Notes: generated from the letters alone by a model not told the origin. Counted from the first letter of the stretch, positions 15,292-23,579 are shown. The stretch is DNA of 48,079 bases from an uncultured Collinsella sp. (GCA_958445065.1 CAUCQW010000020.1:1-48079); one strand, 5' to 3'. Program-made: numbers and translations.

Positions 15292-15877
15292 CACCTGGCC
15301 TCAGAAGGACTCTGCATTTTGCCACGGCAACGGCAATCAACGCAACGCAGAACTGGTTGATGATTTCTTCGGGGACCTCGTCAGCCTGAAAGCCTGCGTC
15401 ATTCACAATCATGTTATAGATCTCGTTCTCGATGAGCTTGAGCTGTGCATCGCCGTTTCCTACGCACAGCTTGCCGTCATCGCGAACGTCTGCCACATTG
15501 ACAAACATCTTGTTCAGCCTTTGGATGATGGCTTCGCTGTCGGGGAATTCCTTGATCACGCTGTCGAGACGAGCGTAGTTCTCAGAATACTCGTTGATGA
15601 TGTTTAGGTAACGCGGTGCGTGGTTGTAAATCAGCTTCTTCTCTATAGGAGGCGGAGGCGTAAGGGGGAAATCTTCGCCCGTTTGCTCAGTCGACGAAAT
15701 CATGATTTGCAGGAGTTTATACATGAGCGTCTTTGTAAGCGGCCGGTGCGGGCCAGACGAGACGGGCTGGTAGATGTTTATGTCATGTGAGTCATAGCTA
15801 TTGGAGTCGCCGGTTATGTTCGTGGCGACCTTTCCAATTGCGCTCTGGCTTGTCTGCGTTGGCTTATCGCGAAGCAT
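15272..15877 (-). CDS. ABC-3C third component
   Basis: A 201-residue protein. The N-terminal 40 residues carry TSQSAIGKVATNITGDSNSY followed by SHDINIYQP, a low-complexity Gly/Asn/Ser-rich stretch; the same motif appears in the small membrane protein encoded just before it. The remainder is helical (PIEKKLIYNHAPRYLNIINE, AIIQRLNKMFV, GVGNGDAQLKLIENEIYNMI-like) and matches the C-terminal component of ABC-3C systems, where K-x-x-Y-N and a long C-terminal helix are typical. No nuclease or protease motif is visible. It starts inside the end of the membrane protein gene and overlaps the middle component gene. Confidence 0.65.
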   Translation of the reverse strand: MLRDKPTQTSQSAIGKVATNITGDSNSYDSHDINIYQPVSSGPHRPLTKTLMYKLLQIMISSTEQTGEDFPLTPPPPIEKKLIYNHAPRYLNIINEYSENYARLDSVIKEFPDSEAIIQRLNKMFVNVADVRDDGKLCVGNGDAQLKLIENEIYNMIVNDAGFQADEVPEEIINQFCVALIAVAVAKCRVLLRPGDDDAAA

Positions 15878-16061
15878 GGATGTTCGCCGAGTTGTTGCTG
15901 CCTACGACGTTTGTGGCAACTTTACCTGTAGCGGTCTGCGAGTTGTCGCTTAGACTCTTTTTGATTGACTTGATCTCTTGCTTGTTTTGGAGCGAGATGA
16001 CGGCGGCGGCGATGGATGCGATAGACGCGATAATTCCAAGGATAAGGTTCACAGTCTCCAT
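15864..16061 (-). CDS. Small single-pass membrane protein of the ABC-3C operon
   Basis: A 65-residue protein starting at the ATG at 16061 (METVNLILGI), preceded by GGGAGG. Residues 4-25 (VNLILGIIASIASIAAAVIS) form one transmembrane helix. A basic amphipathic segment (NKQEIKSIKKSL) follows, then DNSQTATGKVATNVVGSNNS. That tail repeats the motif near the N-terminus of the next protein (SQSAIGKVATNITGDSNS). It is the first gene of the operon and overlaps the second by 14 bases. I infer that it tethers the complex to the membrane or acts as its effector; no family is recognised. Confidence 0.6.
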   Translation of the reverse strand: METVNLILGIIASIASIAAAVISLQNKQEIKSIKKSLSDNSQTATGKVATNVVGSNNSANIHASR

Positions 16062-16260
16062 CTTGCCTCCCAAATGTCAAGTCCAATATTCTAGACCATT
16101 ATCGAGCGTTCGCTCGTTGCGTTGCCTCTAATTCTTGCTAATGGTCACAAACTGCCGAACGGACTGGATGACCTCACTTTGTGACCGACCTTTAGCCTAT
16201 TTGCATGGTTAAGGGACGGTTCGTTTGTGCTGGCCTATGTCAATCGAAAGGCAGGCCGAC

Positions 16261-16927
16261 ATGGACGGAGACGACCATAGCATCGACGACGAGGAAGAGG
16301 TCGCAGCGCAGGCGGGCGGCCAAGAAGGGGTCGCGCAGGCGGAAGAGCCGCAGGCAGTGGACTCGGAGAGGGGCTACCAGGCGCTTCTCGCCAAGCAGGA
16401 GGCTCGCATCAAGGAGCTTGAGGGGCAAGTGGCCGAGGCTGCCAAGAGCGCCGAGGTGGCGGACGCCCTGCGCGGCGAAATCCAGCAGGTGAAGGCCAGG
16501 CGGCCGATGAGCGCATCGCCTTCGCGGCAGACATGGCGACGTTCGCAACCATGAACCTGACCCACCTCTTCTACTCATGCACGGCGCTGGAGGTGGTCTC
16601 CGGTTTGGGCAACCTCGCAGGTGTCAAGTCGTGCGGTTCGCGTTCGCTTCGCGCTCGTCGCCCGCCGAGCTGGACTTCCGAGGCTTCGACCCGTCTGCGC
16701 TCACCGACCTGACCTACTGCTTCTCGGGGTGCTCGTCGCTGGTGACGATCTACGCCGACGCCACCTGGGCGCTGCCTTCGAGCGGGGTTTCGGACTCGCA
16801 GTGCTTCTATAACTGCTACAAGCTGACGGGCGGCAACGGAACCACGTATGCAAGCAGCAGGACGGTTTATACCCACTTCCGTATCGATACGACGGCTACG
16901 CCTGGTTACCTGACTGTCTCTGCTTGA
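16261..16927 (+). pseudogene. Decayed phage tail-type gene with coiled coil and BspA/DUF285-like end
   Basis: Three pieces in different frames make one plausible ancestral protein. The first (from ATG 16261, acidic then a coiled coil YQALLAKQEARIKELEGQVA) ends in QVKA near 16497. The adjacent frame continues ADERIAFAADMATFATMNLT and LFYSCTALEVVSGLGNLAGV. A third frame from about 16655 gives LDFRGFDPSALTDLTYCFSG, CSSLVTIYADATW and GNGTTYASSRTVYTHFRIDT, the repeat style of BspA/DUF285 surface and phage tail proteins. At least two frameshifts separate the pieces. It runs into the 3' end of the convergent XRE gene (32-base overlap). Confidence 0.55.
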
Positions 16928-17807
16928 CATGCTCTTTGGCTACGGTATTTGCGTCAGTCTGGGTAATATCCGAGAACATTTCATCAACGATGCGGACATG
17001 GCATTCATAAGCTGCATACCTGCTGGACCTCACCGCATTTTCCGCTTCCTGCAGGCGTGTTGCAGCATCCCTGAATCGGGATTTTGCCGCCATTTGCCCC
17101 ATGATGGAGTCTGGGTGGTTGTCACTGAGTACGTCTGCGTCTCTCAGTTCTATTTCCGCACTTGCAATGCGTTCCATAAGCAGATTGTATTGGGCATCGC
17201 CGACCTCAGACAGGCAGAGCACAAGGTCTTTAAACGCTGCTGCGGTCAGCATTCGATTGAGCACTGCCCTGCAAGCTTCTGGCTCGGCATTCGCCTTCGC
17301 GACCATATCATTCACGAGGTATTTTTCCCATTCCTCATGGTCTCCGCCGTTGCCGCCAGACTGTTCCGGAAGCCACTCCGCACTAACTTTTCTCGTCATA
17401 CGCTCGATGGACAGAACAGCCTCGCCGCTGAGACCAAGGAAGTCAGCAATATCTTGGAGCTCGTACGTATCACAATCGGTCTCCCCGATGAGAAAACCTA
17501 CTGGCTTTCCGAATATGTCAGCCAGATCTACGAGGTCATCCCATTGAGGAAACTGATCTCCTTTTCGAAATCGGCTGATCTTTCTCGCAATCGCCTTGCG
17601 GCCGTTCTCCCTTTCCACTGCATAGCGGTCATCGGCTAGCGAGGCATCATCGGTACCGTTACGCTTTTGATAGAGCAGACGCGCAAGGCCGATATTGCTA
17701 ATGCCTCTGCGCCCCTTTTCTATTTCATAGCTTTCCATCAAACCGCTGAGTCTCTTTGGAAAAATGTCCTTAGGGCGATCTTTGCGGACGTACATTGTCT
17801 TAATCAT
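16896..17807 (-). CDS. XRE-family regulator with long C-terminal extension
   Basis: A 303-residue protein. Residues 15-110 contain an expanded lambda-repressor-type helix-turn-helix (FPKRLSGLMESYEIE, GLARLLYQ, KAIARKISRFRKGDQFPQWDDLVDLADIFGKPVGFLIGE), in which LVDLADIFG-x-PVGFLIGE is the usual last helix of XRE repressors. The C-terminal 190 residues are helical and unassigned. The start is an ATG at 17807 or 17795. A TATAAT box lies just upstream on the minus strand, embedded in ATAAGAC/GTCTTAT repeats likely to be its operator. It is divergent from a small membrane protein gene and probably controls it. Confidence 0.75.
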   Translation of the reverse strand: MIKTMYVRKDRPKDIFPKRLSGLMESYEIEKGRRGISNIGLARLLYQKRNGTDDASLADDRYAVERENGRKAIARKISRFRKGDQFPQWDDLVDLADIFGKPVGFLIGETDCDTYELQDIADFLGLSGEAVLSIERMTRKVSAEWLPEQSGGNGGDHEEWEKYLVNDMVAKANAEPEACRAVLNRMLTAAAFKDLVLCLSEVGDAQYNLLMERIASAEIELRDADVLSDNHPDSIMGQMAAKSRFRDAATRLQEAENAVRSSRYAAYECHVRIVDEMFSDITQTDANTVAKEHVKQRQSGNQA

Positions 17808-17823
17808 TCCTCATTAACAACAG

Positions 17824-17855
17824 ATAAGACAATTATAGGACATATACCGTCTTAT
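17824..17855. promoter_or_regulatory. Operator-promoter of the XRE gene
   Basis: ATAAGAC (17824-17830) and GTCTTAT (17849-17855) form an inverted repeat around a minus-strand TATAAT (17832-17837). A third copy, GTCTTAA, lies at 17797-17803 at the start of the XRE gene. Confidence 0.55.
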
Positions 17856-17937
17856 TTACCGATGGCATGATAGCACTGTCGAAAGTGAGCACCCCAGTGG
17901 AAGCGGTGCTGAAGTGAAAGAAAGTGAGGAAAAGGCA

Positions 17938-18282
17938 ATGACGACTTGGGACTATGCGCAATTGTCGCATCTGGCGAAAGAGCTCGGTGGGCCTCAGGCG
18001 CTGATCAGCAATATCAGAGCGGGCGGGATTTCCGTTGGAAGAATCCAGGGTGGAGTAATCGGTTCTGTAGCCACGCTAGTCGCAGGTGGAATCGGACTGT
18101 ATGCCTACGACAAGCACCAGAGGAAGATCGCTCTTGCTGAACAGAGTGCAACCATTCTCAAGGCGAACATCGAAGTATACGAAGAGGCACATTCGTCAAC
18201 AGAAGTTGATGAGGCTACGAGAGAGACGCAACATAGTGAGGAGGAAACGGTAACTGAATCCAGTGGCGGCGAAGAGGCCTAG
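17938..18282 (+). CDS. Small membrane protein of unknown function
   Basis: A 114-residue protein from the ATG at 17938, preceded by GAGGAAAAGG. The N-terminal half (LSHLAKELGGPQALISNIRA) is soluble and helical; residues about 33-57 (GRIQGGVIGSVATLVAGGIGLYAY) form one transmembrane helix, followed by KHQRKIALAEQSA and a very acidic tail (EEAHSSTEVDEATRETQHSE and EEETVTESSGGEEA). It is divergent from the XRE regulator, an arrangement common for regulated effectors of small mobile elements. No family recognised. Confidence 0.6.
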   Translation: MTTWDYAQLSHLAKELGGPQALISNIRAGGISVGRIQGGVIGSVATLVAGGIGLYAYDKHQRKIALAEQSATILKANIEVYEEAHSSTEVDEATRETQHSEEETVTESSGGEEA

Positions 18283-18314
18283 CCACCAGATTCATTAGAC
18301 AGCCACTACCACGA

Positions 18315-18340
18315 GGAGCCCCGGTATGTACCAGGGCTCC
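18315..18340 (+). terminator. Hairpin after the small membrane protein gene
   Basis: GGAGCCC (18315-18321) and GGGCTCC (18334-18340) form a stem 32 bases past the stop codon, followed by a loose T-rich stretch. Confidence 0.5.
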
Positions 18341-18369
18341 AATTCGTTCTTATACCTTGCAGCGGATAC

Positions 18370-18528
18370 TTAGATCTCTCGGGACTTGCAGTAGAGCGGG
18401 TCGCCCTCTCCGACCAGCACATCCCACCGCCATTGCGGGGTCTCGGTGCCGGACTGGCAGAGCGCATCGAGGGGCATGACTTTTTGCTCGGGCGAGCAGG
18501 GGCAAAGGTCTGCCTTGATGTGGGCCAT
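18370..18528 (-). CDS. Possible 52-residue cysteine-containing protein or fragment
   Basis: The minus-strand frame from the ATG at 18528 reads MAHIKADLCPCSPEQKVMPL, DALCQSGTETPQWRWDVLVG and EGDPLYCKSREI before TAA. Codon use is natural and the frame stays open upstream (IKKLAGQAED) to a stop near 18585 without another start, so it may be the end of a longer lost gene. The CPC...C...C spacing might bind a metal. No family recognised. Confidence 0.3.
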   Translation of the reverse strand: MAHIKADLCPCSPEQKVMPLDALCQSGTETPQWRWDVLVGEGDPLYCKSREI

Positions 18529-18607
18529 GTCTTCGGCCTGGCCGGCGAGCTTTTTTATCCGGGGACCATGCTTTCGGCACGCGATCCCCCATCCTCAACC
18601 TCCCAAA

Positions 18608-18754
18608 TCAAAAACTCAATCTGTAACACCTAGACTCGATTTGAGCAGATATCTGTTACAGATTGAGACGTTTCGGCAGAGTGATTCCCGTTTGTCTTGA
18701 TTTGTAACAGGTAGAGGCAAAAAACTCGACTTGATGTTACAGATTTAGACAAAC
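18608..18754. repeat. Pair of TGTAACA hairpins (BIME-like element, copy 1)
   Basis: Hairpin 1 has perfect 14-base arms CTCAATCTGTAACA (18615-18628) and TGTTACAGATTGAG (18654-18667). Hairpin 2 has arms at about 18690-18709 and 18735-18754 (GTTTGTCT...TTTGTAACA and its near-complement). The linker between them (TTTCGGCAGAGTGATTCCCG) corresponds to that of copy 2 at 23418-23559. The pair lies beyond the 3' end of the first lac cassette. Confidence 0.75.
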
Positions 18755-18771
18755 GGCTGCCGACCCGCGCG

Positions 18772-18818
18772 AAAACAAAAAGGCCGCATGCGAGCCCGTG
18801 GGGGATTCACATGCGGCC
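18772..18818 (-). terminator. Terminator of the first lac cassette
   Basis: GGCCGCATG (18782-18790) pairs with CATGCGGCC (18810-18818); on the minus strand a T-rich tract follows. It lies 20 bases past the stop codon of lacG copy 1. Confidence 0.8.
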
Positions 18819-18838
18819 GACAGGGTATGTGACTGAAA

Positions 18839-20260
18839 CTAGGCCATGAGCAGGCCGGTCTCCGCGACGTTCTTGTACCAGTACGCGCTCGCCTTGGGAT
18901 AGCGCTTCTGGGTCTCAAAGTCGATGTAGAACAGGCCGTAACGTTTGTTATAGCCGTTGGTCCAGGAGAACTGGTCCTGCAGCGACCACACAAAGTAACC
19001 GTCGACGTTTACGCCGCCGTCGATTGCCTTGAGGATCCACGCGAGATGCTGGCGCATGTAGTCGATACGAGGGGCGTCATCGATAAAGCCGTCCTCGAAG
19101 TCGTCCTTATAGCCCATGCCGTTCTCGGTAATGTAGATTTTCTTGTAGTTGGGGTAATCGTTCTTAATGCGGAGCAGCAGGTCGTACAGGCCCTCGGGAT
19201 AGATGATCCAGTCCCAATCGGTGGTGGGTACGCCTTCGCGCACGCATGACTCGCCCACGCCCTTGAGGAACCAGCGCGAGGAGCCCTTGTCGCCGGTGCC
19301 ATTGTGGTTGATGTCGTTTTCGCCTTCGGCGGCACGCAGGAACTGGCACTTGTAGGTGTTGACGCCCAGGCAATCGTTGTAGGGGAGCGCGGCGGTCAGC
19401 GCGGCGATGTCCTCGTCGCGGACGTCGAGCTCGCCGCCGGCGATATGGGCCAGCTTGGTCGCAGCCTCCATGGTGTCGGCTGCATAGTGGCCGCGGAAAG
19501 TGGCGTCGAGCACCCAGCGGTTGTTGATGACGTCGGCCATGCGGGCGGCCTCGCAGTCGGCAGCGCTGTTGGGATCGAGGGGATACTTGGGCTCCAGGTT
19601 CTGGACAATGCCGATCTCGCCCTCAAAGCCGCCCTCATGGAAGGCGACGACGGCCTTGGCGTGGGCCACCATCATGTTGTGCATGAGCTGGAAGGCCTTG
19701 TCCAGGCGGTACTTCTCGCCGTGCGGCCAGTTGCCGACGATAAAGCTGCCCTCGGCGGTTGCGGGAATCTCGTTAAACGTGAACCAGTGCTTGACCTCGG
19801 CGAACTCGGCAAAGCAGAACTTGGCGTACTCGACAAAGGCATCGATGGTCGTGCGCGTCAGGAAGCCCTCGCCGCCGTCCTGGTAGAAGGCCTCGGGCGT
19901 ATCGAAGTGATCGAGCGTGACATAGGGGATAACGCCAGCTTTGTTGCAGGTGGCAAAAAGCTCGTGATAGAAAGCGACGCCCTCGGGGTTAATCTCGCCA
20001 GTGCCACTGGGGAAGATACGGCTCCAAGCGATGGAGACACGAATGCCGTTAATGCCAAAACGCTGGCACAGGTCGATATCGACCGGATACTTGTTGTAGA
20101 AATCGCTTGCGGGGTCGGGGGAGAAACGACCTTGGGCTGCCAGGAAATCGTCCCAGGGCACTTTGCCCTTGCCGTGCGTGCGGGTCTCGCCCTCAACCTG
20201 GTAAGCGGCGGTGGCGCCGCCAAACACAAAGCCGTCGGGGAACTTCATGGGATTGGTCAT
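18839..20260 (-). CDS. lacG: 6-phospho-beta-galactosidase (GH1), copy 1
   Basis: A 473-residue cytoplasmic enzyme that splits lactose-6-phosphate into glucose and galactose-6-phosphate. It shows the GH1 acid/base in WFTFNEI (Glu164) and the nucleophile in YITENGMGY (Glu379). TFNEI instead of TFNEP, and SWTNGYNKRYGLFY with the Ser/Lys/Tyr phosphate-binding residues, mark the LacG type; TDWDWIIYPEGLYDLLLRIK is nearly identical to streptococcal LacG. AAAGGA precedes the ATG. It follows lacE copy 1 by 75 bases in one operon and ends in a strong terminator. It is about two-thirds identical in appearance to copy 2, suggesting duplication followed by specialisation. Confidence 0.93.
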   Translation of the reverse strand: MTNPMKFPDGFVFGGATAAYQVEGETRTHGKGKVPWDDFLAAQGRFSPDPASDFYNKYPVDIDLCQRFGINGIRVSIAWSRIFPSGTGEINPEGVAFYHELFATCNKAGVIPYVTLDHFDTPEAFYQDGGEGFLTRTTIDAFVEYAKFCFAEFAEVKHWFTFNEIPATAEGSFIVGNWPHGEKYRLDKAFQLMHNMMVAHAKAVVAFHEGGFEGEIGIVQNLEPKYPLDPNSAADCEAARMADVINNRWVLDATFRGHYAADTMEAATKLAHIAGGELDVRDEDIAALTAALPYNDCLGVNTYKCQFLRAAEGENDINHNGTGDKGSSRWFLKGVGESCVREGVPTTDWDWIIYPEGLYDLLLRIKNDYPNYKKIYITENGMGYKDDFEDGFIDDAPRIDYMRQHLAWILKAIDGGVNVDGYFVWSLQDQFSWTNGYNKRYGLFYIDFETQKRYPKASAYWYKNVAETGLLMA

Positions 20261-20335
20261 GAGTCATCCTTTCTGTGGGATACGAATAGGGAGAGGTGCC
20301 CGAACTGGGGATCCGGGCACCAACAGAGGGAGGAG

Positions 20336-22114
20336 CTAGTCGAGGTTCTCGCGGAGCCACTTGATGGCGCCAGCGGGGTCGCGGGTAAGGTCGATATATT
20401 CCTTGCCGCGCGGGGCGAGCAGCTTAATGCCCAGGCGATCGGTGTCGGCCTTCATGTCGTTGTAGTAGCTACGGACCTGCGGGGCAAGCACGATAACGTC
20501 GTACTGATCCATGATGGCAGTGTGCTGGCCATAGGCACCTGCGGAGGAAGCGATGTTCTCTCCGGTCTGCGCGGCACCTTCCTTGATGGCGTTGGCAAGC
20601 ATGGCGGAGGTGCCGGCGCCAGCGCACAGGACGAGGACCTTCAGACCGTCGACATCCTTCTTGGCGGATGCGCCGGCGGCGGGCTCGGGCTGATCGGCGA
20701 CAGGCTCGCTGTTGACGGCAGCGGCGGTCGGCTCGACGGAAGCGGTAGTCTGCTCGACAGCGGGCGCAGAGGCGTTGGCGGCGATGGTGACAGCGCCATC
20801 GGACTCGAGACCCAGCTCGGCGGCGCGCTCGGCTTCCTGGTCGCAGAGCAGCTTATCGTATGCCTTCAAGAACGGCAGGTAGATGATGGCGTCCAGCAAG
20901 ATGATGATCGCGACAAACACCAGGGCGATAAGCTGGAAGTTCGTGGTGATGAAAATGCCGATGGGGGCGGGGGTGGCCCAAGGCACCACGAAGGAGAAGC
21001 CGTTCATGCCCACGTTATCGATAAAGAACTTGGCAACACTTACGTTGACGCAGCCGGCGGCAACAAAGGGGATGAGCATGTAGGGGTTAAGGATCATCGG
21101 CGCGCCAAAGAGCAGCGGTTCGTTGACAGCGAAGGCCACAGGAACAATCGAGGCCTTGCCGACGGCTTTGAGCTGCTTGGACTTCATAAAGAGAATCAGC
21201 AGAAGCGGCACGATGAACGTGGCGCCGGTGCCGCCGAACTCACCCACGAGCGACATGTTAAAGGTGAGGGAATGGGCGGGGTGGCCGCCTGCCAGCAGAA
21301 CCTGCAGGTTCTCGGCCTGGTTGGCAAGACGGATGGGGTCGATGCCCGGCTGGACGATCGAGGGGCCGTGGACGCCGATGAACCAGAAGAACGCGGTGGC
21401 TGCCTGGATAAGGATAAGGCCAGGATAGGTTTCTGCAGCGGTGAAGAGCGGGGAGAGCAGTTTGATAAGCAGCTCGGAGAACGGAACGCCCATGAGGTTG
21501 CGCACGACGACATCGATGATGCCGCAGATGATGACGGCGCCGCCGAAGGGGATGATGTCGCGGAAGTTCTGAGCGATGGCGCCCGGGACCTCCTTGGGCA
21601 GCTTAATGGTCAGATCGCGCGAGACGCAGAATTTGTAGACCCACACGGTAATGAACGCGGCGATATAGGCCGAGAACAGGCCGCGCGTGCCCATGCTGGT
21701 GCAATCGAAGACCGAAAGTTCGGAGCCGTTGAACTTGGTGGTGAACTGCGTGACTGCGAGCAGCAGCATGCTGCACTGGGCGGCCACCATGGTGGAACCG
21801 TCGTTGAGCACTTTGCCGGCGGGCATACGACGGTTCATGGATGCCGTGAAGTTCTTGGCAGTGGTGCCGGCAACCATGATGCCCATGACGCCCATGGTGA
21901 AGTTGTAGAGCTTGTTGCACCAGTCGATGAGCGGCTGGGGCAGCGTGATGCCGACTACGCCGGGAAGGGTGGCAATGAGCAGAAAGATCGAAGAGGTGAG
22001 GACAATGGGCATGCACCCAAGGAATCCGTCCTTGATGGCCTGGAGGTATATGTTCCTCGAGATCTTCTCAAAGAACGGCTGATGCTTTTCGAGCATTTTT
22101 ACGATGGCGTCCAT
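20336..22114 (-). CDS. lacE: PTS lactose-type EIICB permease, copy 1
   Basis: A 592-residue membrane protein that imports and phosphorylates a beta-galactoside. Residues 1-430 are the lactose/cellobiose-family EIIC domain with about ten helices and the hallmark segments FFWFIGVHGPSIVQP and AFAVNEPLLFGAP, where the Glu of NEP binds sugar. An Ala/Pro/Thr-rich linker (about 440-485) leads to the EIIB domain with the phosphocysteine in VLVLCAGAGTSAML (Cys497). AAAGGAG precedes the ATG. It needs an EIIA partner, and the only one in the window is lacF at 28.6 kb. It is divergent from a LacI-type regulator with a perfect palindrome between them. Confidence 0.93.
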   Translation of the reverse strand: MDAIVKMLEKHQPFFEKISRNIYLQAIKDGFLGCMPIVLTSSIFLLIATLPGVVGITLPQPLIDWCNKLYNFTMGVMGIMVAGTTAKNFTASMNRRMPAGKVLNDGSTMVAAQCSMLLLAVTQFTTKFNGSELSVFDCTSMGTRGLFSAYIAAFITVWVYKFCVSRDLTIKLPKEVPGAIAQNFRDIIPFGGAVIICGIIDVVVRNLMGVPFSELLIKLLSPLFTAAETYPGLILIQAATAFFWFIGVHGPSIVQPGIDPIRLANQAENLQVLLAGGHPAHSLTFNMSLVGEFGGTGATFIVPLLLILFMKSKQLKAVGKASIVPVAFAVNEPLLFGAPMILNPYMLIPFVAAGCVNVSVAKFFIDNVGMNGFSFVVPWATPAPIGIFITTNFQLIALVFVAIIILLDAIIYLPFLKAYDKLLCDQEAERAAELGLESDGAVTIAANASAPAVEQTTASVEPTAAAVNSEPVADQPEPAAGASAKKDVDGLKVLVLCAGAGTSAMLANAIKEGAAQTGENIASSAGAYGQHTAIMDQYDVIVLAPQVRSYYNDMKADTDRLGIKLLAPRGKEYIDLTRDPAGAIKWLRENLD

Positions 22115-22215
22115 AGAGCTCCTTTACTACTTGATGCGCGATGCATGTGGATGGAACTGGTCGTCGATGGATGGTCAGGACTGCCCGGAAGCCTTCCTAC
22201 TTAAGGAAGGCATTG

Positions 22216-22260
22216 CGAAATGACAACGTTGTCATTTCGTTAATGACAACGTAAGACATT
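22216..22260. promoter_or_regulatory. LacI-type operator, perfect 24-bp palindrome plus a second half-site
   Basis: CG-AAATGACAACGTTGTCATTT-CG at 22216-22239 is perfectly symmetric. AATGACAACG repeats at 22242-22251 with a degenerate partner. It sits between divergent lacE copy 1 and its LacI-type regulator. The AATGNNAACGTTNNCATT core is shared with the operators of the second cassette. Confidence 0.85.
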
Positions 22261-22389
22261 ATTGGAAGAGCAACAAGGATATACGGGTGAGTGGTCGATA
22301 TTGTCCGGTAAACGGTTGATTTATCAGTCAGGCAGGTAGTGTATGCTAGAACGCAAAAAGCAAGCGATGCAAAACCGACTGGAGAAGCA

Positions 22390-23400
22390 GTGGCAACGAT
22401 GGACAAGAAAAACGTCTCGATGAACGATGTGGCGATTGCCGCGGGTGTTTCTCTCAAGACGGTTTCGCGTGTGATCAACGAGCCCGATAGCGTGCGAGAG
22501 TCGACACGCGATAAGGTCCATTCCGCAATGGAGGCACTCGGGTTTCGAACTAACTTTGCCGCGCGTTCGCTCAAGTTGGGCCGTTACGGGTGCATCGGCG
22601 TCGTGCTGTTTCACTTGTCGGGTGGTGCCGTGGACATGATTGACGGTATCGCCGATGCCGCCGAGGAACGCGGCTTTGCGCTCACGATGATTAAGAAGCG
22701 CGCAGGGGAGAAGATGACCCTTGCCGATGCGGCGCGCAGGATGTCGCAGCTGCCTGTTGATGGCATGATCTTCAACCTGCGTCAGATGGTCGATGACTTT
22801 GATACCTTTGAGGCACCGAAGGACCTCAAGACTGTGATTATCACACCGATGGAACATCCTACCTGCTCCACCGTCAGTGACGACCAAGAGGGCGGCGCGC
22901 GCATGGCGTGCGAGTACTTCTTGGATCATGGTCACAAGAACGTGTATTTCGTTTCGGGTAAGAAAGAGTCGCTGTCGAGCCAGTGCCGTATGAAAGGTTG
23001 GCGTGCGGCACTCGAGGCGCGTGGCATTGAGCCGCCCGAGCCTCTGCAAGGCGATTGGAATGCGGATAGTGGCTATGCCGCGGGCCTTGTGCTTGCCGAT
23101 AAGCCCGATTGCACGGCGGTCCTCGCCGCTAACGACTGCATGGCAAACGGCGTGATGATGGCTCTACGTGACAAAGGGCTCAGTGTGCCCGACGACGTGT
23201 CCGTGATCGGCTTCGACGATGAGCTCTACAAGACGATTCCCAACTCGATTCTGACGTCGGTGAAGTTTCGCCATCGCGAGCTGGGCATCCGTGCGCTTAA
23301 CGAGGTCGTCGCAGGTCTGGAAGCCCCGAGCTCCAGAAGCCGTACGCTCGTCTCGGGCGTGTTGGTCGAGCGCGCGAGCGTGCGGGATCTGCGGGCGTAG
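22390..23400 (+). CDS. LacI-family regulator of lac cassette 1
   Basis: A 336-residue repressor from a GTG at 22390 with GGAG five bases upstream. The HTH is SMNDVAIAAGVSLKTVSRVI with hinge helix FAARSLKLGR; the periplasmic-binding-protein-like sensor follows (GCIGVVLFHLSGG, LPVDGMIFNL, VLAANDCMANGVMMALRD, VSVIGFDDELYKTI). It is divergent from lacE copy 1 with the palindromic operator between, so it most likely represses both. The ligand is unknown. It is a paralogue of the regulators at 27374 and 37140; the recognition helices differ at two positions (SLKT, SEQT, SQQT). Confidence 0.9.
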   Translation: MATMDKKNVSMNDVAIAAGVSLKTVSRVINEPDSVRESTRDKVHSAMEALGFRTNFAARSLKLGRYGCIGVVLFHLSGGAVDMIDGIADAAEERGFALTMIKKRAGEKMTLADAARRMSQLPVDGMIFNLRQMVDDFDTFEAPKDLKTVIITPMEHPTCSTVSDDQEGGARMACEYFLDHGHKNVYFVSGKKESLSSQCRMKGWRAALEARGIEPPEPLQGDWNADSGYAAGLVLADKPDCTAVLAANDCMANGVMMALRDKGLSVPDDVSVIGFDDELYKTIPNSILTSVKFRHRELGIRALNEVVAGLEAPSSRSRTLVSGVLVERASVRDLRA

Positions 23401-23417
23401 ACGTGCTCGGCCTGTTC

Positions 23418-23559
23418 GTCTAAATCTGTAACAGGTGGGACCAAAAAACTCGACTAGGTGTTACAGATTTAGACAATTCGGTCCGGCTTATTCCGTTTGT
23501 CTCGATTTGTAACAACTAGACGGTCAAAAGTGGTCTAGATGTTACAGATCGAGACAAAC
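23418..23559. repeat. Pair of TGTAACA hairpins (BIME-like element, copy 2)
   Basis: The first hairpin has perfect 16-base arms GTCTAAATCTGTAACA (23418-23433) and its complement (23459-23474). The second has 20-base arms at 23495-23514 and 23540-23559 with one mismatch. The layout and linker match copy 1 at 18608-18754. It lies between the ends of convergent genes (the LacI-type gene and lacG copy 2). Confidence 0.8.
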
Positions 23560-23579
23560 GAACGCGGCCCAGCTCGCTC

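Noticed and set aside
19900..19925. LacG copy 1 has VTLDHFDTP where copy 2 has VTLHHFDTP, suggesting a lost active-site His
   Set aside because: In GH1 the conserved His is the one directly before F/W, which is kept; the changed position varies across the family. It may tune specificity but does not inactivate.
19304..22204. Very long open frame opposite lacG copy 1 and lacE copy 1
   Set aside because: It is the mirror of two well-supported genes; GC-rich codons keep the opposite frame open, and the translation has no family resemblance. Similar frames opposite lacE copy 2 and galT were rejected for the same reason.
18608..23559. Repeated TGTAACA blocks as a CRISPR array
   Set aside because: Only two pairs, each a hairpin and 4.7 kb apart; no regular spacers and no cas genes.
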